Below, in pieces: positions 42,112 to 53,400 of a stretch of 64,000 bases of DNA (position 1 is the first letter of the stretch; each line of letters opens with the position of its first letter). The stretch is taken from the NCBI RefSeq assembly GCF_000812945.1, contig NZ_JSYM01000001.1, positions 1,984,001-2,048,000 of the forward strand, in the 5' to 3' direction. The notes beneath the pieces were generated by a model that had not been told where the DNA came from, searched no databases, and saw only the letters and a program-made list of their open reading frames with translations. The position numbers and the translations under genes were made by a program. Source of the stretch: Flavobacterium sp. AED (GTDB lineage Bacteria > Bacteroidota > Bacteroidia > Flavobacteriales > Flavobacteriaceae).

Positions 42112-43026
42112 ATGAAAAAATTAAGTCTGCTCTCATTATCATTAATCTGCTTATTAGGGTTTGTATCCTGCTCGGATAATACTCCAGAAGTAGAAAACCA
42201 AGTAGCAAGTACGAGTATGAATAGCAACACCAGTAAAGTCGCCGCTGCTCCATGGGTAAAGCAATTTGAAGATACGTTTAATGCTGGTTCTACACTTTCA
42301 CAATGGACAAAGGCGCAACGTACGGATTATAACTCTAAGTATTGTGATTATAACAGTTCCGTACCTACCATACAAACAAGAGACGGAAAAGGATGTTTAG
42401 AAATTAAGACTACAAAATTGAGTGCAACTAAATATCAATCAGGTCTAATTAAGTCTAATTATCAGTACAAACCAGAAAACAATACTGAATACATGCTATC
42501 TGCTAATATTAAATTAATAGCTATGGACGGTGCTAATTATAAATCATTCACAGATACTTATGGCGCTTGGCCTGCTTTCTGGAGTGTTCAAGAAAATGCT
42601 TGGCCAACTCAAGGAGAAATTGACGTCATGGAAGCTTATTCTTTTGCGCCAAATGTATCTCGTTTTACTTCTAATCTTTTTTATGGTACAGCTTCTGGTA
42701 CGAACCAATTAGGAAACGCAGCAGAAAGAGGGTATCCTTCATTTGATGTAAACGCAAATAACGGATGGCATTTATACGAATCATTTTGGAGTGTAAAAAA
42801 CAATGTGGTTACGGTAACTATAAAATTAGATAATGTGACTGTTTCTACATATACTAATAGCAGCGTATCAAAGCTTAATTTGAATAATTTCGGACCACAC
42901 AATATCATTTTAAATATGAATGTAGGATCGAATGACTCGAGTTTTATAGATCCAAATAAAATAAATTTATTTACAAATGTTATGATGTGGGTAGATGATG
43001 TTACAGTATATAAGAGACCAATCTAA
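42112..43026 (+). CDS. GH16 family beta-glycanase lipoprotein
   Basis: A 304-residue lipoprotein (lipobox GFVSC, Cys20) with a single glycoside hydrolase family 16 domain. The catalytic motif ExDxxE appears as EIDVME (E169 nucleophile, D171, E174 acid/base), preceded by GAWPAFWSVQENAWPTQG. GH16 enzymes retain configuration and cut beta-1,3- or beta-1,4-glucans, galactans or xyloglucan; the exact substrate cannot be read here. It begins a polysaccharide utilisation locus and probably works at the cell surface. A repeat hairpin follows the gene. Confidence 0.85.
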   Translation: MKKLSLLSLSLICLLGFVSCSDNTPEVENQVASTSMNSNTSKVAAAPWVKQFEDTFNAGSTLSQWTKAQRTDYNSKYCDYNSSVPTIQTRDGKGCLEIKTTKLSATKYQSGLIKSNYQYKPENNTEYMLSANIKLIAMDGANYKSFTDTYGAWPAFWSVQENAWPTQGEIDVMEAYSFAPNVSRFTSNLFYGTASGTNQLGNAAERGYPSFDVNANNGWHLYESFWSVKNNVVTVTIKLDNVTVSTYTNSSVSKLNLNNFGPHNIILNMNVGSNDSSFIDPNKINLFTNVMMWVDDVTVYKRPI

Positions 43027-43122
43027 ATAATGTATACAACATAACCGTTTCATAGGAGTATTACAGAATTTTCCTTTAAAAAATATTTTTTTTAAATACT
43101 CGAATTTGATAAAATCTGCAAA

Positions 43123-43149
43123 AATCTGCGTGCTATTTTCACGCAGATT
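43123..43149. repeat. GCAGATT-type intergenic hairpin
   Basis: AATCTGCGTG (43123-43132) pairs with CACGCAGATT (43140-43149) around a 7-nt loop. The flanks contain more AATCTGC words. A very similar hairpin lies at 50009-50038 in the same locus. It may terminate transcription after the GH16 gene. Confidence 0.65.
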
Positions 43150-43233
43150 GATGCGGATTTTCAAATATTCTCTTAAAAAAGGTAATTCATCAGGCACCAC
43201 AATTATACCTCAAAAGAAAAATAAATAAGAATA

Positions 43234-45528
43234 ATGATACATAAAAGAGTAATAAACATTGGGCTTTATGCCTTACTAACTATTGGAACTATTAACGCGC
43301 AGAAAAAGCTTCATTTAAACAAAACAAAACCAACAGAAGAACGCATCGATTTGCTAATGAAGCAAATGACTTTGGAAGAAAAAGTGGGTCAAATGAACCA
43401 ATACAATGGTTTTTGGGAAGTAACAGGTCCTGCGCCAAAAGGAGGAAATGCCGAATTAAAATACAAACATTTGCGTGACGGTTGGGTAGGTTCGATGCTA
43501 ACGGTTCGTGGGGTAAAAGAAGTAAGAGCCGTTCAGAAAATTGCGGTCGAAGAAACCCGTTTGGGAATTCCCTTGATTATTGGGTTTGATGTAATTCACG
43601 GGTACAAAACATTAAGCCCGATTCCACTGGCAGAAGCAGCAAGCTGGGACATGGAAGCGATAAAAAAATCAGCTCAAATAGCTGCCGAAGAAGCTTCGGC
43701 TGTGGGGATTAACTGGACTTTTGGACCTAATGTCGATATTTCTAATGATGCACGTTGGGGGCGTGTAATGGAAGGAGCAGGTGAAGATCCTTATCTAGGA
43801 AGTAAAATTGCTACGGCAAGAATAACTGGTTTTCAAGGAGATTCGAGAGCTGATTTAGCTAAAGTAAACACAATTGCGGCTTGTGCTAAACATTTTGCGG
43901 CCTATGGTTTTGTGGAGTCCGGTCGTGATTATAATACGGTTGATATTAGTAATTCTAAATTATACAACACTGTTTTACCTCCGTTCAAAGCTGCGGCAGA
44001 TGCAGGTGTTCGTACGTTTATGAACTCTTTCAATATCTTAAATGGTATTCCTGCAACCGGAAATTCTTTTTTGCAAAGAGACATTCTAAAAGGAAAATGG
44101 AAATTTGATGGTTTTGTGGTTTCAGACTGGGCTTCGGTTCGTGAGATGATCACACATGGATTTGCAAAAGATGGTGCAGAAGCATCCAAAAAAGCAGTAA
44201 ACGCGGGTTCTGATATGGATATGGAGTCGCATTTGTATGTAGAAGAGTTGGTGAATTTAGTAAAGACTGGTGAAGTAAAGGAATCTTTGGTTGATGATGC
44301 CGTTCGTAGAATTCTGCGTGTGAAATTCGAATTGGGATTGTTTGACGATCCCTATAAATATTGTGACGAGAAACGCGAAAAAGCAATTATAGGAAACAAA
44401 GCCAATAATGATGGTGTTTTGAACATGGCCAAAAAATCGATTGTGCTGTTGAAAAACGAAAAAGGGTTACTTCCGTTAAAAAAATCAGGGCAAAAAATTG
44501 CTTTGATTGGCGCTTTGGCTAACGATAAAAACAGTCCTTTGGGAAGTTGGAGAATTGCTTCAGATGATAATACTGCCGTTTCAGTTTTAGAAGGAATGCA
44601 ACAATACAAAGACAATCAATTGACGTACGAAAAAGGATCAGATTTGACTGTTGGAAAAACGACATTCTTGGACGAATTAGTTTTCAACACCACCGACACA
44701 AGCGGATTTGAAGCAGCCAAGAAAGCAGCAGCTAATGCTGATGTGATAGTAATGGTTTTAGGAGAACACGGATTTCAATCTGGAGAAGCGCGCAGTAGAA
44801 CGAATCTGGATTTACCTGGAAACCAACAAGAATTACTAGAAGCAATTTACAAAGTAAATCCCAACATTGTTTTGGTTTTAAATAATGGCAGACCTTTGTC
44901 AATTCCTTGGGCAGCAACACATATTCCTACCATTGTTGAGGCTTGGCAACTAGGAACCCAAACCGGAAATGCAGTGGCTCAAGTGCTGTATGGAGATTAC
45001 AACCCAAGCGGAAAACTGCCTATGTCATTTCCGAGAAATGTAGGTCAATGCCCTATTTATTACAACAATTACAACACCGGAAGACCTACAGATGTTGATA
45101 AAAATGTATTTTGGTCGCATTATACCGATGTGGAGAAAACACCGCAATTCCCTTTTGGTTTTGGATTGAGCTACACCACTTTCGATTATAAAAATCTAAA
45201 AATAAACAAAACTGCTTTCGCAAAAGGAGAACCTGTACAAGTTTCTGTGGAAGTTACAAACTCCGGAAATTATGACGGGAAAGAGGTCGTTCAACTTTAT
45301 ATCCATGATGAGTCAGCGAGCTTGGCAAGACCCGTAAAAGAACTAAAAGGTTTTGAATTAATTGATTTAAAGAAAGGAGAGACCAAGACCATAATCTTTA
45401 TGTTAACAGATAAAGAACTAGGCTTTTTTGATAATGATGGAAACTATTTGGTCGAAGCCGGAATTTTTAAAATTATGGTCGGAGGAAGCTCAGACAAAGG
45501 ACTGGAAGGTAGCTTTGAATTGCAATAG
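43234..45528 (+). CDS. bglX: GH3 family beta-glucosidase or related exo-glycosidase
   Basis: A 764-residue exported (MIHKRVINIGLYALLTIGTINAQ signal) GH3 enzyme. The (beta/alpha)8 domain has GFDVIHGYKT and the nucleophile Asp in FVVSDWASVREM. The second alpha/beta sandwich (about 390-640) follows with LGEHGFQSGEARSRT. A fibronectin type III-like C-terminal domain (QVSVEVTNSGNYDGKEVVQLY) completes the BglX architecture. It cleaves terminal beta-glucose or beta-xylose from oligosaccharides released outside the cell. A terminator at 45644-45679 follows. Confidence 0.93.
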   Translation: MIHKRVINIGLYALLTIGTINAQKKLHLNKTKPTEERIDLLMKQMTLEEKVGQMNQYNGFWEVTGPAPKGGNAELKYKHLRDGWVGSMLTVRGVKEVRAVQKIAVEETRLGIPLIIGFDVIHGYKTLSPIPLAEAASWDMEAIKKSAQIAAEEASAVGINWTFGPNVDISNDARWGRVMEGAGEDPYLGSKIATARITGFQGDSRADLAKVNTIAACAKHFAAYGFVESGRDYNTVDISNSKLYNTVLPPFKAAADAGVRTFMNSFNILNGIPATGNSFLQRDILKGKWKFDGFVVSDWASVREMITHGFAKDGAEASKKAVNAGSDMDMESHLYVEELVNLVKTGEVKESLVDDAVRRILRVKFELGLFDDPYKYCDEKREKAIIGNKANNDGVLNMAKKSIVLLKNEKGLLPLKKSGQKIALIGALANDKNSPLGSWRIASDDNTAVSVLEGMQQYKDNQLTYEKGSDLTVGKTTFLDELVFNTTDTSGFEAAKKAAANADVIVMVLGEHGFQSGEARSRTNLDLPGNQQELLEAIYKVNPNIVLVLNNGRPLSIPWAATHIPTIVEAWQLGTQTGNAVAQVLYGDYNPSGKLPMSFPRNVGQCPIYYNNYNTGRPTDVDKNVFWSHYTDVEKTPQFPFGFGLSYTTFDYKNLKINKTAFAKGEPVQVSVEVTNSGNYDGKEVVQLYIHDESASLARPVKELKGFELIDLKKGETKTIIFMLTDKELGFFDNDGNYLVEAGIFKIMVGGSSDKGLEGSFELQ

Positions 45529-45643
45529 ACCTACTTTACAAAATAATTCATTTAGCCTATTCGAGGTATAAGTCCTGTTCCACAAATTAGGTGTTTAGTT
45601 TTTTTTTAGTAAAAAAAACAGCAATTGAATCGTTTAAACTATT

Positions 45644-45679
45644 TTTCGCCACACCCGATAGCAATCGAGAGTGGCGAAA
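45644..45679. terminator. hairpin terminator after GH3 gene
   Basis: TTTCGCCAC (45644-45652) pairs with GTGGCGAAA (45671-45679). Within the loop, CGAT and ATCG pair again. A T-run follows. The CCCGATAGCAATCG core is also common in flavobacterial intergenic DNA. Confidence 0.78.
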
Positions 45680-45748
45680 TTTTTCTTTGGTATTATCTAT
45701 TTTTTTTGATATAAATTGCATCGCTATTTAAACCCAAATTATTTCACA

Positions 45749-48700
45749 ATGTTCAGTAACAAAAACAGCACTTTATTCCTCTTTTTCCTCTTTATCACTG
45801 CGAGTTTGTTTTCTCAAAACAGCTTCGATAATTTTCAGTTTCTTACTATAAAAGAAGGAATTTCAAAAAGAGCTGTTTCGAGTATATCACAAGATCATTA
45901 TGGCTTTATGTGGTTTGGTACCGATGGTGCAGGATTGTATAAATATGACGGGATAAATTACACCAACTACGAATATGATTGGAAAAACAAAAATGCTATA
46001 AACAGTAATTTAATTTATGCAACTTACATTGATTCATACAATAGACTTTGGGTTGGTACAGATGAAGGTCTGTGTTTGTACAATCGAAATCTAAACAAAT
46101 TTGAAAATATAGACTTAAAAAATGCATTTACGAAAGGATATAAAAATATAGTAACCGTAAAAAGCATTATTCAGGACAACATAGGCAATCTTCTAGTTGG
46201 GACTTATGCTCATGGACTATTCAAATTAAATTTGAAAACTTTTAAAATGGAGTCTATCCAATTAAACTCACCTTTAAACAGTGACAGTAAGATTAATTGT
46301 TTTGTAAAAAACAAAAAAGGAATCCTCTATCTAGGCACGGATTTAGGGGTAATAGAATATGATTCTAAGAGCAACAAGGTAAAGAAATCGACTTGGAACA
46401 CAAAAAAAATATCAATAACAGATCCTATAGAAACTTTATATCTTGATACTTCTGAAAATTTATGGGTAGGTACAATTTCCAACGGTTTACTCAAAATTTC
46501 GGGCAATCAAAAAACTGCTCAGATCGAAAGATTCCAAATTTCCAAAAATAAAATCTTGTCGATAATTGGCGTCAATTCCCATACTCTTATGTGTGGCACC
46601 GAAAATGACGGACTCTTTTTAATCAATGATAAAGGTACTATAATTCATCGGTATTTGAATAGTAAATCGGACAGTCATAGTTTAAAATCCAATTCTATCT
46701 GGTCCTTATTTTTAGACAAAGACAAACGCATTTGGTTGGGGTATTACAACAAAGGAGTTGGTGTTTTTGATAAGCGACATGCCAAATTCAATGTAATCGA
46801 AAGTCTTCCGACCAATACTAATTCTTTGCAAACAAACTCGGTTACCGGGATTGAAAAAGACAATTCTGGCAAGTTATGGATTAGTATGGAGGGCGGTGGA
46901 GTCGATGTTCTAGATTCTTCTACTAAAGTTTTTAAGCACATTAACAATAAAGACACCAAAAATTATTCGGGACTTACAAGCAATAATATCTTAACCGTTT
47001 TTATAGACAGCAAACAGAATATTTGGCTAGGAAGTTGGAATGACGGTATTTATTTTTTGAAAAAAGGATCTAAAACATTTGTCAATTTCACTTCAAAAAA
47101 CACAACTGGTTTAAGATCGGACCAAATTTTTAGTTTTTCGGAGGATTCAAAAGGTATAATTTGGATAGGTTCCTATATGAGAGGATTGCATTATTATGAG
47201 CCTCAAAAAAAAGAATTCCATCATTGTGATTCACAACCATTTGTCACTAACAATTTAAACACTGCCAACATTCGAAAGGTTTTAGTAGATTCTAGAAATG
47301 TAATATGGGTTGCTACAATAGATGGTTTGTATCAAGTACACAGGAATCCAAATGCAACTTTTTCTGTTGTATCGATGAAAAATGTCATGTCCAAAAGCAT
47401 AAAATCCAATAAAAGCACAAATACGATTCTATCTCTTTATGAATCCAAAAACAAAATTATTTGGATAGGAACAGCTGGATCTGGTTTGTTTAGTTATGAT
47501 GCGAAAAACAACAAATTAGCTTGGTACACTGATTTTCCTGAATTCAAAGAAAAATTAGTAGTTGCTATAACCGAATCCCGTGATGGTGCTATCTGGATTA
47601 GCGGAAAAACAGGGATAACAAAATTAGACTTGAAAAATAAAAAAGCTGTAAATTTCTCGACTGATGATGGACTTTTAAGTAACGACTTTAACAACAATGC
47701 AGTCTTGAATGATAGAAATGGCGATTTGTACTTTGGAAGTTATGAAGGAATAAATTATTTTAATCCCAATAAAACGTCAAATGATATAAAGGAACCATTG
47801 CTTTATTTGGATGATTTTAAATTATTCAACGAGTCAATTCATCCAAATGAGTCGCAATCTCCTTTGACTAAAGTAATATCCGAAACCGATCATATTACAC
47901 TTCGATACGACCAATCTGTATTTACTATTGACTACATAGGTCTCAATTATTCTTATCCAAGTGCCAATGAATATGCCTATTATTTAGAAGGTTTTGAGAA
48001 GAATTGGAATTATGTAGGCAATAAACGTTCGGCAACTTATACTAATTTGGCTCCTGGAAAATATGTTTTCAAAGTCAAGTCGGCAGCACGAGGCGGTATT
48101 TGGAATAAGAAACCGTTGCAACTCTATATTGAAATTTTACCGCCTTGGTGGAGAACCTCTTTTGCCTATTTTTTCTATCTTTTATTGCTAGCAGGAACCT
48201 TTTATGCTAGCAATAAGTATTTCCAAAATCGATTTAAAGAAAAACAAGCCGTTAAATTTGAAAGAGATAAAGCCATCCAAATAGAAAAATTAAATACTAA
48301 AAAGCTTCAGTTTTTTACCAATATCTCCCATGAATTCAGAACGCCTTTGACTTTGATACTAAATCCACTGACTGATCTTATTAAAAATAAAAGTCCAGAA
48401 TTATCACATGATGTTATAAATAAACTACAAATCATGCACAAAAGTTCGGATCGCCTTTCAAAATTGATTAATGAATTGATGGATTTCAATAAATTACAGT
48501 TCAATCAAGTTGTGGTACAAGTGCAAAAAATAGAAGTAGTTAGTTTTACCAAAGACATTATTAGTTATTTTGAAGAAGAAGCCTCTAGCCGCAGAATTAC
48601 AGTAGTTTTTGAATCAAACATAGCCGAATTGCACGATTGGTTAGACCCCAAAATGGTTGAAAAAATTATTTTTAATATTGTATCAAATGCCTTTAAAGTT

Positions 48701-49894
48701 ACTGCTGATGATGGATTTATAAAAGTTCAAATAAATGTATCACAAAAAACAGCGCAGTTCCCGTTGACCAATATTGAAAAAGAAATTCCTTATTTTGAAA
48801 TTGCAATAGCCGATACTGGTGCTGGATTAGACAAAAAAGATATTAAAAAAATATTTGACCGCTTTTACCAAGTAAACAATTTAAGCAAAGCTTATTATGG
48901 CAGTACTGGAATAGGATTAGAAGTGGTTCGAGGATTTGTTGAATTGCAAAAAGGAAAAATTGAAGTCGAAAGTGAATTGGGAATTGGATCAACATTTACA
49001 GTTGCTTTTCCATTAGGGAATGATTTTTTTACCGAAAATGAAATTGTTAAAGAAACATTCAAAAGAGAAGGAAAAATAACCCCGCATCTTTTATCTATTC
49101 TAAACAAAGAAAAACCTAGTGAACAAGCTTCAGAAAAAGTACATACCATTCTCATTGTAGAGGATAATACTGAATTGAGAAATTACTTAAAAAATGAATT
49201 AAAAAATGAGTATAAAGTGCTTGTTGCCGAAAATGGTCAGAAAGGACTAGAGATGGCTTTAGAAAAATCTCCGGATATCATTATGACGGATGTGATTATG
49301 CCTATTATGAATGGTTTAGACTTATGTAAAAACATAAAAAAAGACATAAAAACAAGTCACATTCCATTATTGATGCTGTCCGCAAAAGCAATGGTAAAAG
49401 ACAAACTGGAAGGAATAGATTCTGGTGCCGATATCTATTTAAGTAAACCTTTTGACATGGATATTTTGAAATCAAGCTTGGCACAACTCCTCACCAGTAG
49501 ACAGATTATGTTTAATAAATTCTATCATGGAATTACTAAAAAAGCAAAAGCCAAAACAACAACAGTAGATAATGAGTTTATTCAAAAAGCATTGAATTTC
49601 ATCCATGAAAACATTAACGAATCCGATTTAAGTGTAGAAGTATTGGCAACAAAAGTATTCTTGAGTAGAAGTCAACTCTATAGAAAAATAAAAACACTAA
49701 CTGGAGTATCCGTAAATGAGTTTATTAGAAATGTACGATTGGAAAAAGCAAAAGAATTGATTGCCCTAGGTAATGATAACATCAATGAAATTAGCTATAA
49801 AGTAGGGTTTACTTCGTCTTCCTATTTTACAAAATGCTTTAAGGAAAAATACGGACATCTTCCCACACACAAAAAAGATGATTCGAATGTGTAA
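45749..49894 (+). CDS. hybrid two-component system regulator (HTCS)
   Basis: A 1381-residue one-protein signalling chain. The signal peptide (MFSNKN... SLFSQ) precedes about 14 two-component-propeller repeats (DHYGFMWFGTDGAGLYKYDG-like) and a Y_Y_Y domain (about 700-780). After a membrane helix near 804-825 come HisKA (SHEFRTPLTLIL, His near 860), HATPase (DTGAGLDKKDIKKIFDRFYQV), a receiver (DVIMPIMNG) near 1134-1250 and an AraC HTH (SRSQLYRKIKTLTG). ATG 45749 is preferred to the TTG at 45716, because it begins the signal peptide. Such regulators sense oligosaccharides in the periplasm and activate the adjacent susCD operon. Confidence 0.95.
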   Translation: MFSNKNSTLFLFFLFITASLFSQNSFDNFQFLTIKEGISKRAVSSISQDHYGFMWFGTDGAGLYKYDGINYTNYEYDWKNKNAINSNLIYATYIDSYNRLWVGTDEGLCLYNRNLNKFENIDLKNAFTKGYKNIVTVKSIIQDNIGNLLVGTYAHGLFKLNLKTFKMESIQLNSPLNSDSKINCFVKNKKGILYLGTDLGVIEYDSKSNKVKKSTWNTKKISITDPIETLYLDTSENLWVGTISNGLLKISGNQKTAQIERFQISKNKILSIIGVNSHTLMCGTENDGLFLINDKGTIIHRYLNSKSDSHSLKSNSIWSLFLDKDKRIWLGYYNKGVGVFDKRHAKFNVIESLPTNTNSLQTNSVTGIEKDNSGKLWISMEGGGVDVLDSSTKVFKHINNKDTKNYSGLTSNNILTVFIDSKQNIWLGSWNDGIYFLKKGSKTFVNFTSKNTTGLRSDQIFSFSEDSKGIIWIGSYMRGLHYYEPQKKEFHHCDSQPFVTNNLNTANIRKVLVDSRNVIWVATIDGLYQVHRNPNATFSVVSMKNVMSKSIKSNKSTNTILSLYESKNKIIWIGTAGSGLFSYDAKNNKLAWYTDFPEFKEKLVVAITESRDGAIWISGKTGITKLDLKNKKAVNFSTDDGLLSNDFNNNAVLNDRNGDLYFGSYEGINYFNPNKTSNDIKEPLLYLDDFKLFNESIHPNESQSPLTKVISETDHITLRYDQSVFTIDYIGLNYSYPSANEYAYYLEGFEKNWNYVGNKRSATYTNLAPGKYVFKVKSAARGGIWNKKPLQLYIEILPPWWRTSFAYFFYLLLLAGTFYASNKYFQNRFKEKQAVKFERDKAIQIEKLNTKKLQFFTNISHEFRTPLTLILNPLTDLIKNKSPELSHDVINKLQIMHKSSDRLSKLINELMDFNKLQFNQVVVQVQKIEVVSFTKDIISYFEEEASSRRITVVFESNIAELHDWLDPKMVEKIIFNIVSNAFKVTADDGFIKVQINVSQKTAQFPLTNIEKEIPYFEIAIADTGAGLDKKDIKKIFDRFYQVNNLSKAYYGSTGIGLEVVRGFVELQKGKIEVESELGIGSTFTVAFPLGNDFFTENEIVKETFKREGKITPHLLSILNKEKPSEQASEKVHTILIVEDNTELRNYLKNELKNEYKVLVAENGQKGLEMALEKSPDIIMTDVIMPIMNGLDLCKNIKKDIKTSHIPLLMLSAKAMVKDKLEGIDSGADIYLSKPFDMDILKSSLAQLLTSRQIMFNKFYHGITKKAKAKTTTVDNEFIQKALNFIHENINESDLSVEVLATKVFLSRSQLYRKIKTLTGVSVNEFIRNVRLEKAKELIALGNDNINEISYKVGFTSSSYFTKCFKEKYGHLPTHKKDDSNV

Positions 49895-50458
49895 TTATTT
49901 TTCTTTAAAATAAATATTTGGATTGAAATTTACTACTTCAAAATAATCAGGGCATTCGTTTTAAAACAATGAAATATTCGGATTTTATAAAATCTATCTG
50001 ATCTACTGAATCTGCGTGCAAATTGTAGCACGCAGATTTACGCGATTTTTTTAAACACTTCTCTAAAAGTGCAATTTGTCGTGCACTATCCTGTAATTTC
50101 TTATTTTCTATCAATTATTAAAAATTTATTTTTTTTTGGTTTATTTTTTTAGATGCCAAATTAATACCAGTTGTTTTAAAGCAATGTGGCAATGGCTTTG
50201 TTTTTTTTTTTATTAAAACACATCACGGTCTGTAAATAAAGGCTTTACGGGAAGTTGTTGCAACAAATATACTAAATTATGCATCATGCGTGCTATAATT
50301 TGAGCAATGAACAAGGTAGTTTTGAGAAGTATTCTTTTGACAATATTGAATGTTTTGTTTTTCTAAAATAGACTGATAGCTCCAAAAACACACATTCAAG
50401 ATAAACCTATTTGAAGGGATATAACCATTAAAAAAAAACTAACCAAAACAAACTTTTC
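49895..50458. other. 564-bp intergenic region upstream of susC
   Basis: No ORF was found. It contains the repeat hairpin at 50009-50038 and a long AT-rich stretch. The promoter of the SusCD operon and the binding site of the hybrid regulator should lie between about 50200 and 50458, but I could not identify a repeated operator. Confidence 0.5.
50009..50038. repeat. GCAGATT-type intergenic hairpin, second copy
   Basis: AATCTGCGTGC (50009-50019) pairs perfectly with GCACGCAGATT (50028-50038) around an 8-nt loop. It is nearly the same as the hairpin at 43123-43149 and is followed by ACGCGATTTTTTT. It probably ends the hybrid regulator transcript. Confidence 0.65.
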
Positions 50459-53400
50459 ATGAAAAAAACATTATTAAAAAAATTAGTAACGCTAGTTTTA
50501 ATACTGTCTGGATTTTCCTTTTACGGGCAGACAATTAAAGGCAAAGTGGAATCGGCAGGGATGCCTTTACCCGGCGTTAATGTTGCAGTAAAAGGAACTG
50601 CTATAAGTATCACAACAGGTTTTGATGGTACTTTTACATTAGACAAAGTGCCACCAAAATCTAAAATTGTATTTAGTTTCATCGGTTTCGAAACCAAAGA
50701 GATCGCATCTGATGGCAAATCAGTATTAAATGTAAGTCTAAAAGAAGACATAAAAACATTAAATGAAGTTGTTGTCATTGGTTACGGAACGGCAAAAAAG
50801 AAAGATATTACAGGAGCAATTTCATCTATAAAAGCTTCAGAAATTCAAGACAAGCCTTTTACTTCTATTGATCAAGCACTTGTAGGAAAAGCAGCAGGTG
50901 TGAATGTGACTCAAAATTCAGGTACGCCTGGAGGAGGGATCTCTGTTCAAATTAGAGGAATTACGTCTATTAATGGTAACGAACCATTGTATGTTATAGA
51001 TGGAACTCCAATATTTGCAGATAAGAATAATGATTCTTTTGCATTTAGCGCATTAGGAGGAGGAAGCGGACAAACTAAAAATTCTGCTTTGTCTAGTTTG
51101 AATATTGCGGATATTGAATCTATTGATATTTTAAAAGATGCTTCTTCAACAGCAATCTACGGTGCAAATGGTGCAAATGGAGTTGTTTTGATTACAACCA
51201 AAAAAGGAAAAAAAGGGAAATCGACATTTGCATACGAAACGTATTTAGCAACTCAAGAAGCAACAAAATTTGTTGATGTTTTAAACTTACCACAATATGC
51301 TAAGTATCAAACAAAAATTTTCGCATTAAATGGCGAGCCTATTCCGTTTCAATATCAAAAGCCTGATTTATTAGGTAATGGAACAAACTGGCAAGACGAA
51401 CTTTTCAGGACAGCTGTGATGTATAACCATCAATTGTCATTCTCAGGCGAAAAAGATGGAACTCGATATTATACTTCTTTAAATTATTTTAATCAAGAAG
51501 GAATTGTTCTAAATTCAGATTTCAACAGAATGTCTATGCGATTAAATGTAGATTCGAATGTGAAATCTTGGCTAAAAATTGGTAATAATATTGCATTGAG
51601 TAAGTCGCATCAAAAAGTGGTAAGAAACGACGACAGAGGTGGTTTAGTGATGAATACACTAAGACAATCTCCAGAATTACCGGTTAGATATGCTGATGGT
51701 TCTTTTGCAGGTCCTATCTCTGGTTTAGGTTCTTCGGCAAATGAAGCAACTAATCCAATTGCTCTGGCCGAATACAATAATGCACAAAACGATAGATATA
51801 AAATTAACGGAAATTTATTTGCTGATTTCACTCTTACGAAAGGATTGGTTTTTAGATCAGAATTAGGATATGATTTGAATTTTGCAAAAAGCAGTTCTTT
51901 TGCTCCTGCATATACTTTAGGAAATGTATCTGAACTTTTAAACAAATCGTTTAAGCAGCAGGATCAAAGCTTTTATTGGAGTATTAAAAATTATTTGACA
52001 TATAATAAAACAATAAACGATAAACACAATTTTACTTTTTTATTAGGGCAGGAAGCTCAGGAAAGTCAATGGGAATATTTAAGCGGTTACAGAACAGGTG
52101 AGTTTTTAAATAAAGATTTTACCAACTTAAACTTAGGTGATATTGATACTGCTTTGAACGGAAATGGTTCCGGCAGATGGTCCATGACTTCTTATATTTC
52201 GAGATTAAATTATAGTTTTTCTGACAGATATTCTTTTTCAGCTTCTCTAAGAACTGATGCTTCTTCAAACTTTGGTCCTAATAATAAATGGGGTTATTTT
52301 CCATCATTTTCCGCAGGTTGGACTGTGAGTAACGAAAAGTTCTTTGAGCCATTATCAAATACCATAAATTATATGAAGTTTAGAGTTGGTTACGGTTCGG
52401 TAGGAAATCAAAATATTCCAGCCAATAGATACCAAACCATTTTAACTCTAACTCCATCTCCATTTGGAGGTTCCTCTCCAACAATTGATAACTTAGGTAA
52501 TCCTGATATTAAATGGGAGTCTCTAAAATCTTTCAATGCGGGTCTTGATTTAGATATGCTTAATAATAGAGTAAAGTTTGGATTTGATTATTATATTAAA
52601 AATTCTTCAGATTTCTTAACAAAACAAATCAACGACGAATCCAATCAAAGTGCTCTTAACTACTATTTGAATACGGGTAAAATTGAAACTAAAGGAATAG
52701 AATTTACATTAAATACAAAAAATATCGTAACAGATAATTTTACTTGGGATAGTACTATTATTTTATCAAAATACAATAATAAGTTAGCTAGCTTTCAAGG
52801 TGACGGTAAATCTTTATTAGGAAAAGTACAATTCGATTTATATACTGTTACTAAAACTACCGAAGGACAACCAGTAGGACAATTTTATGGATATGTTACT
52901 GACGGATTGTTTAAAAATGATGCGGAATTAGCCTCAGGACCTACTCAGGAAACAGGAACGGCAGTTGGTGATATCCGTTTTAAGGATCTTAATGGAGATG
53001 GAAAAATTGACGCTAAAGATCAAACAGCTCTAGGAAGTGCAATTCCTGATTTTACGTATTCATTTACGAATAATTTTAAATACAAAAATATCACTTTAGG
53101 AATTGTTTTAACAGGAAGTCAAGGTAACGAAATCTACAACTTTACGCGCCATTATACTGATGGTATTTATCCAGGATTTGGAGATCGATATGGAAACGTA
53201 AGTACTAATGTTTTAAATGCGTTTGAAACAGGTGTAAACGAAAATACAAATGTGCCAAGAATTACACTTACTGATCCAAATGGAAATGGTAGAATTTCTA
53301 ACAGATTTGTTGAAGATGGTTCTTATCTAAGAATTCAAAATGTTTCTTTGAGCTATGATTTACCTAGTATGATTTTCGAAAAATCTATTTTCTCTAATGT

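Noticed and set aside
41553..50458. Shared hybrid-regulator binding repeat upstream of GH16 and susC
   Set aside because: No word longer than expected by chance in AT-rich DNA was found in both upstream regions.
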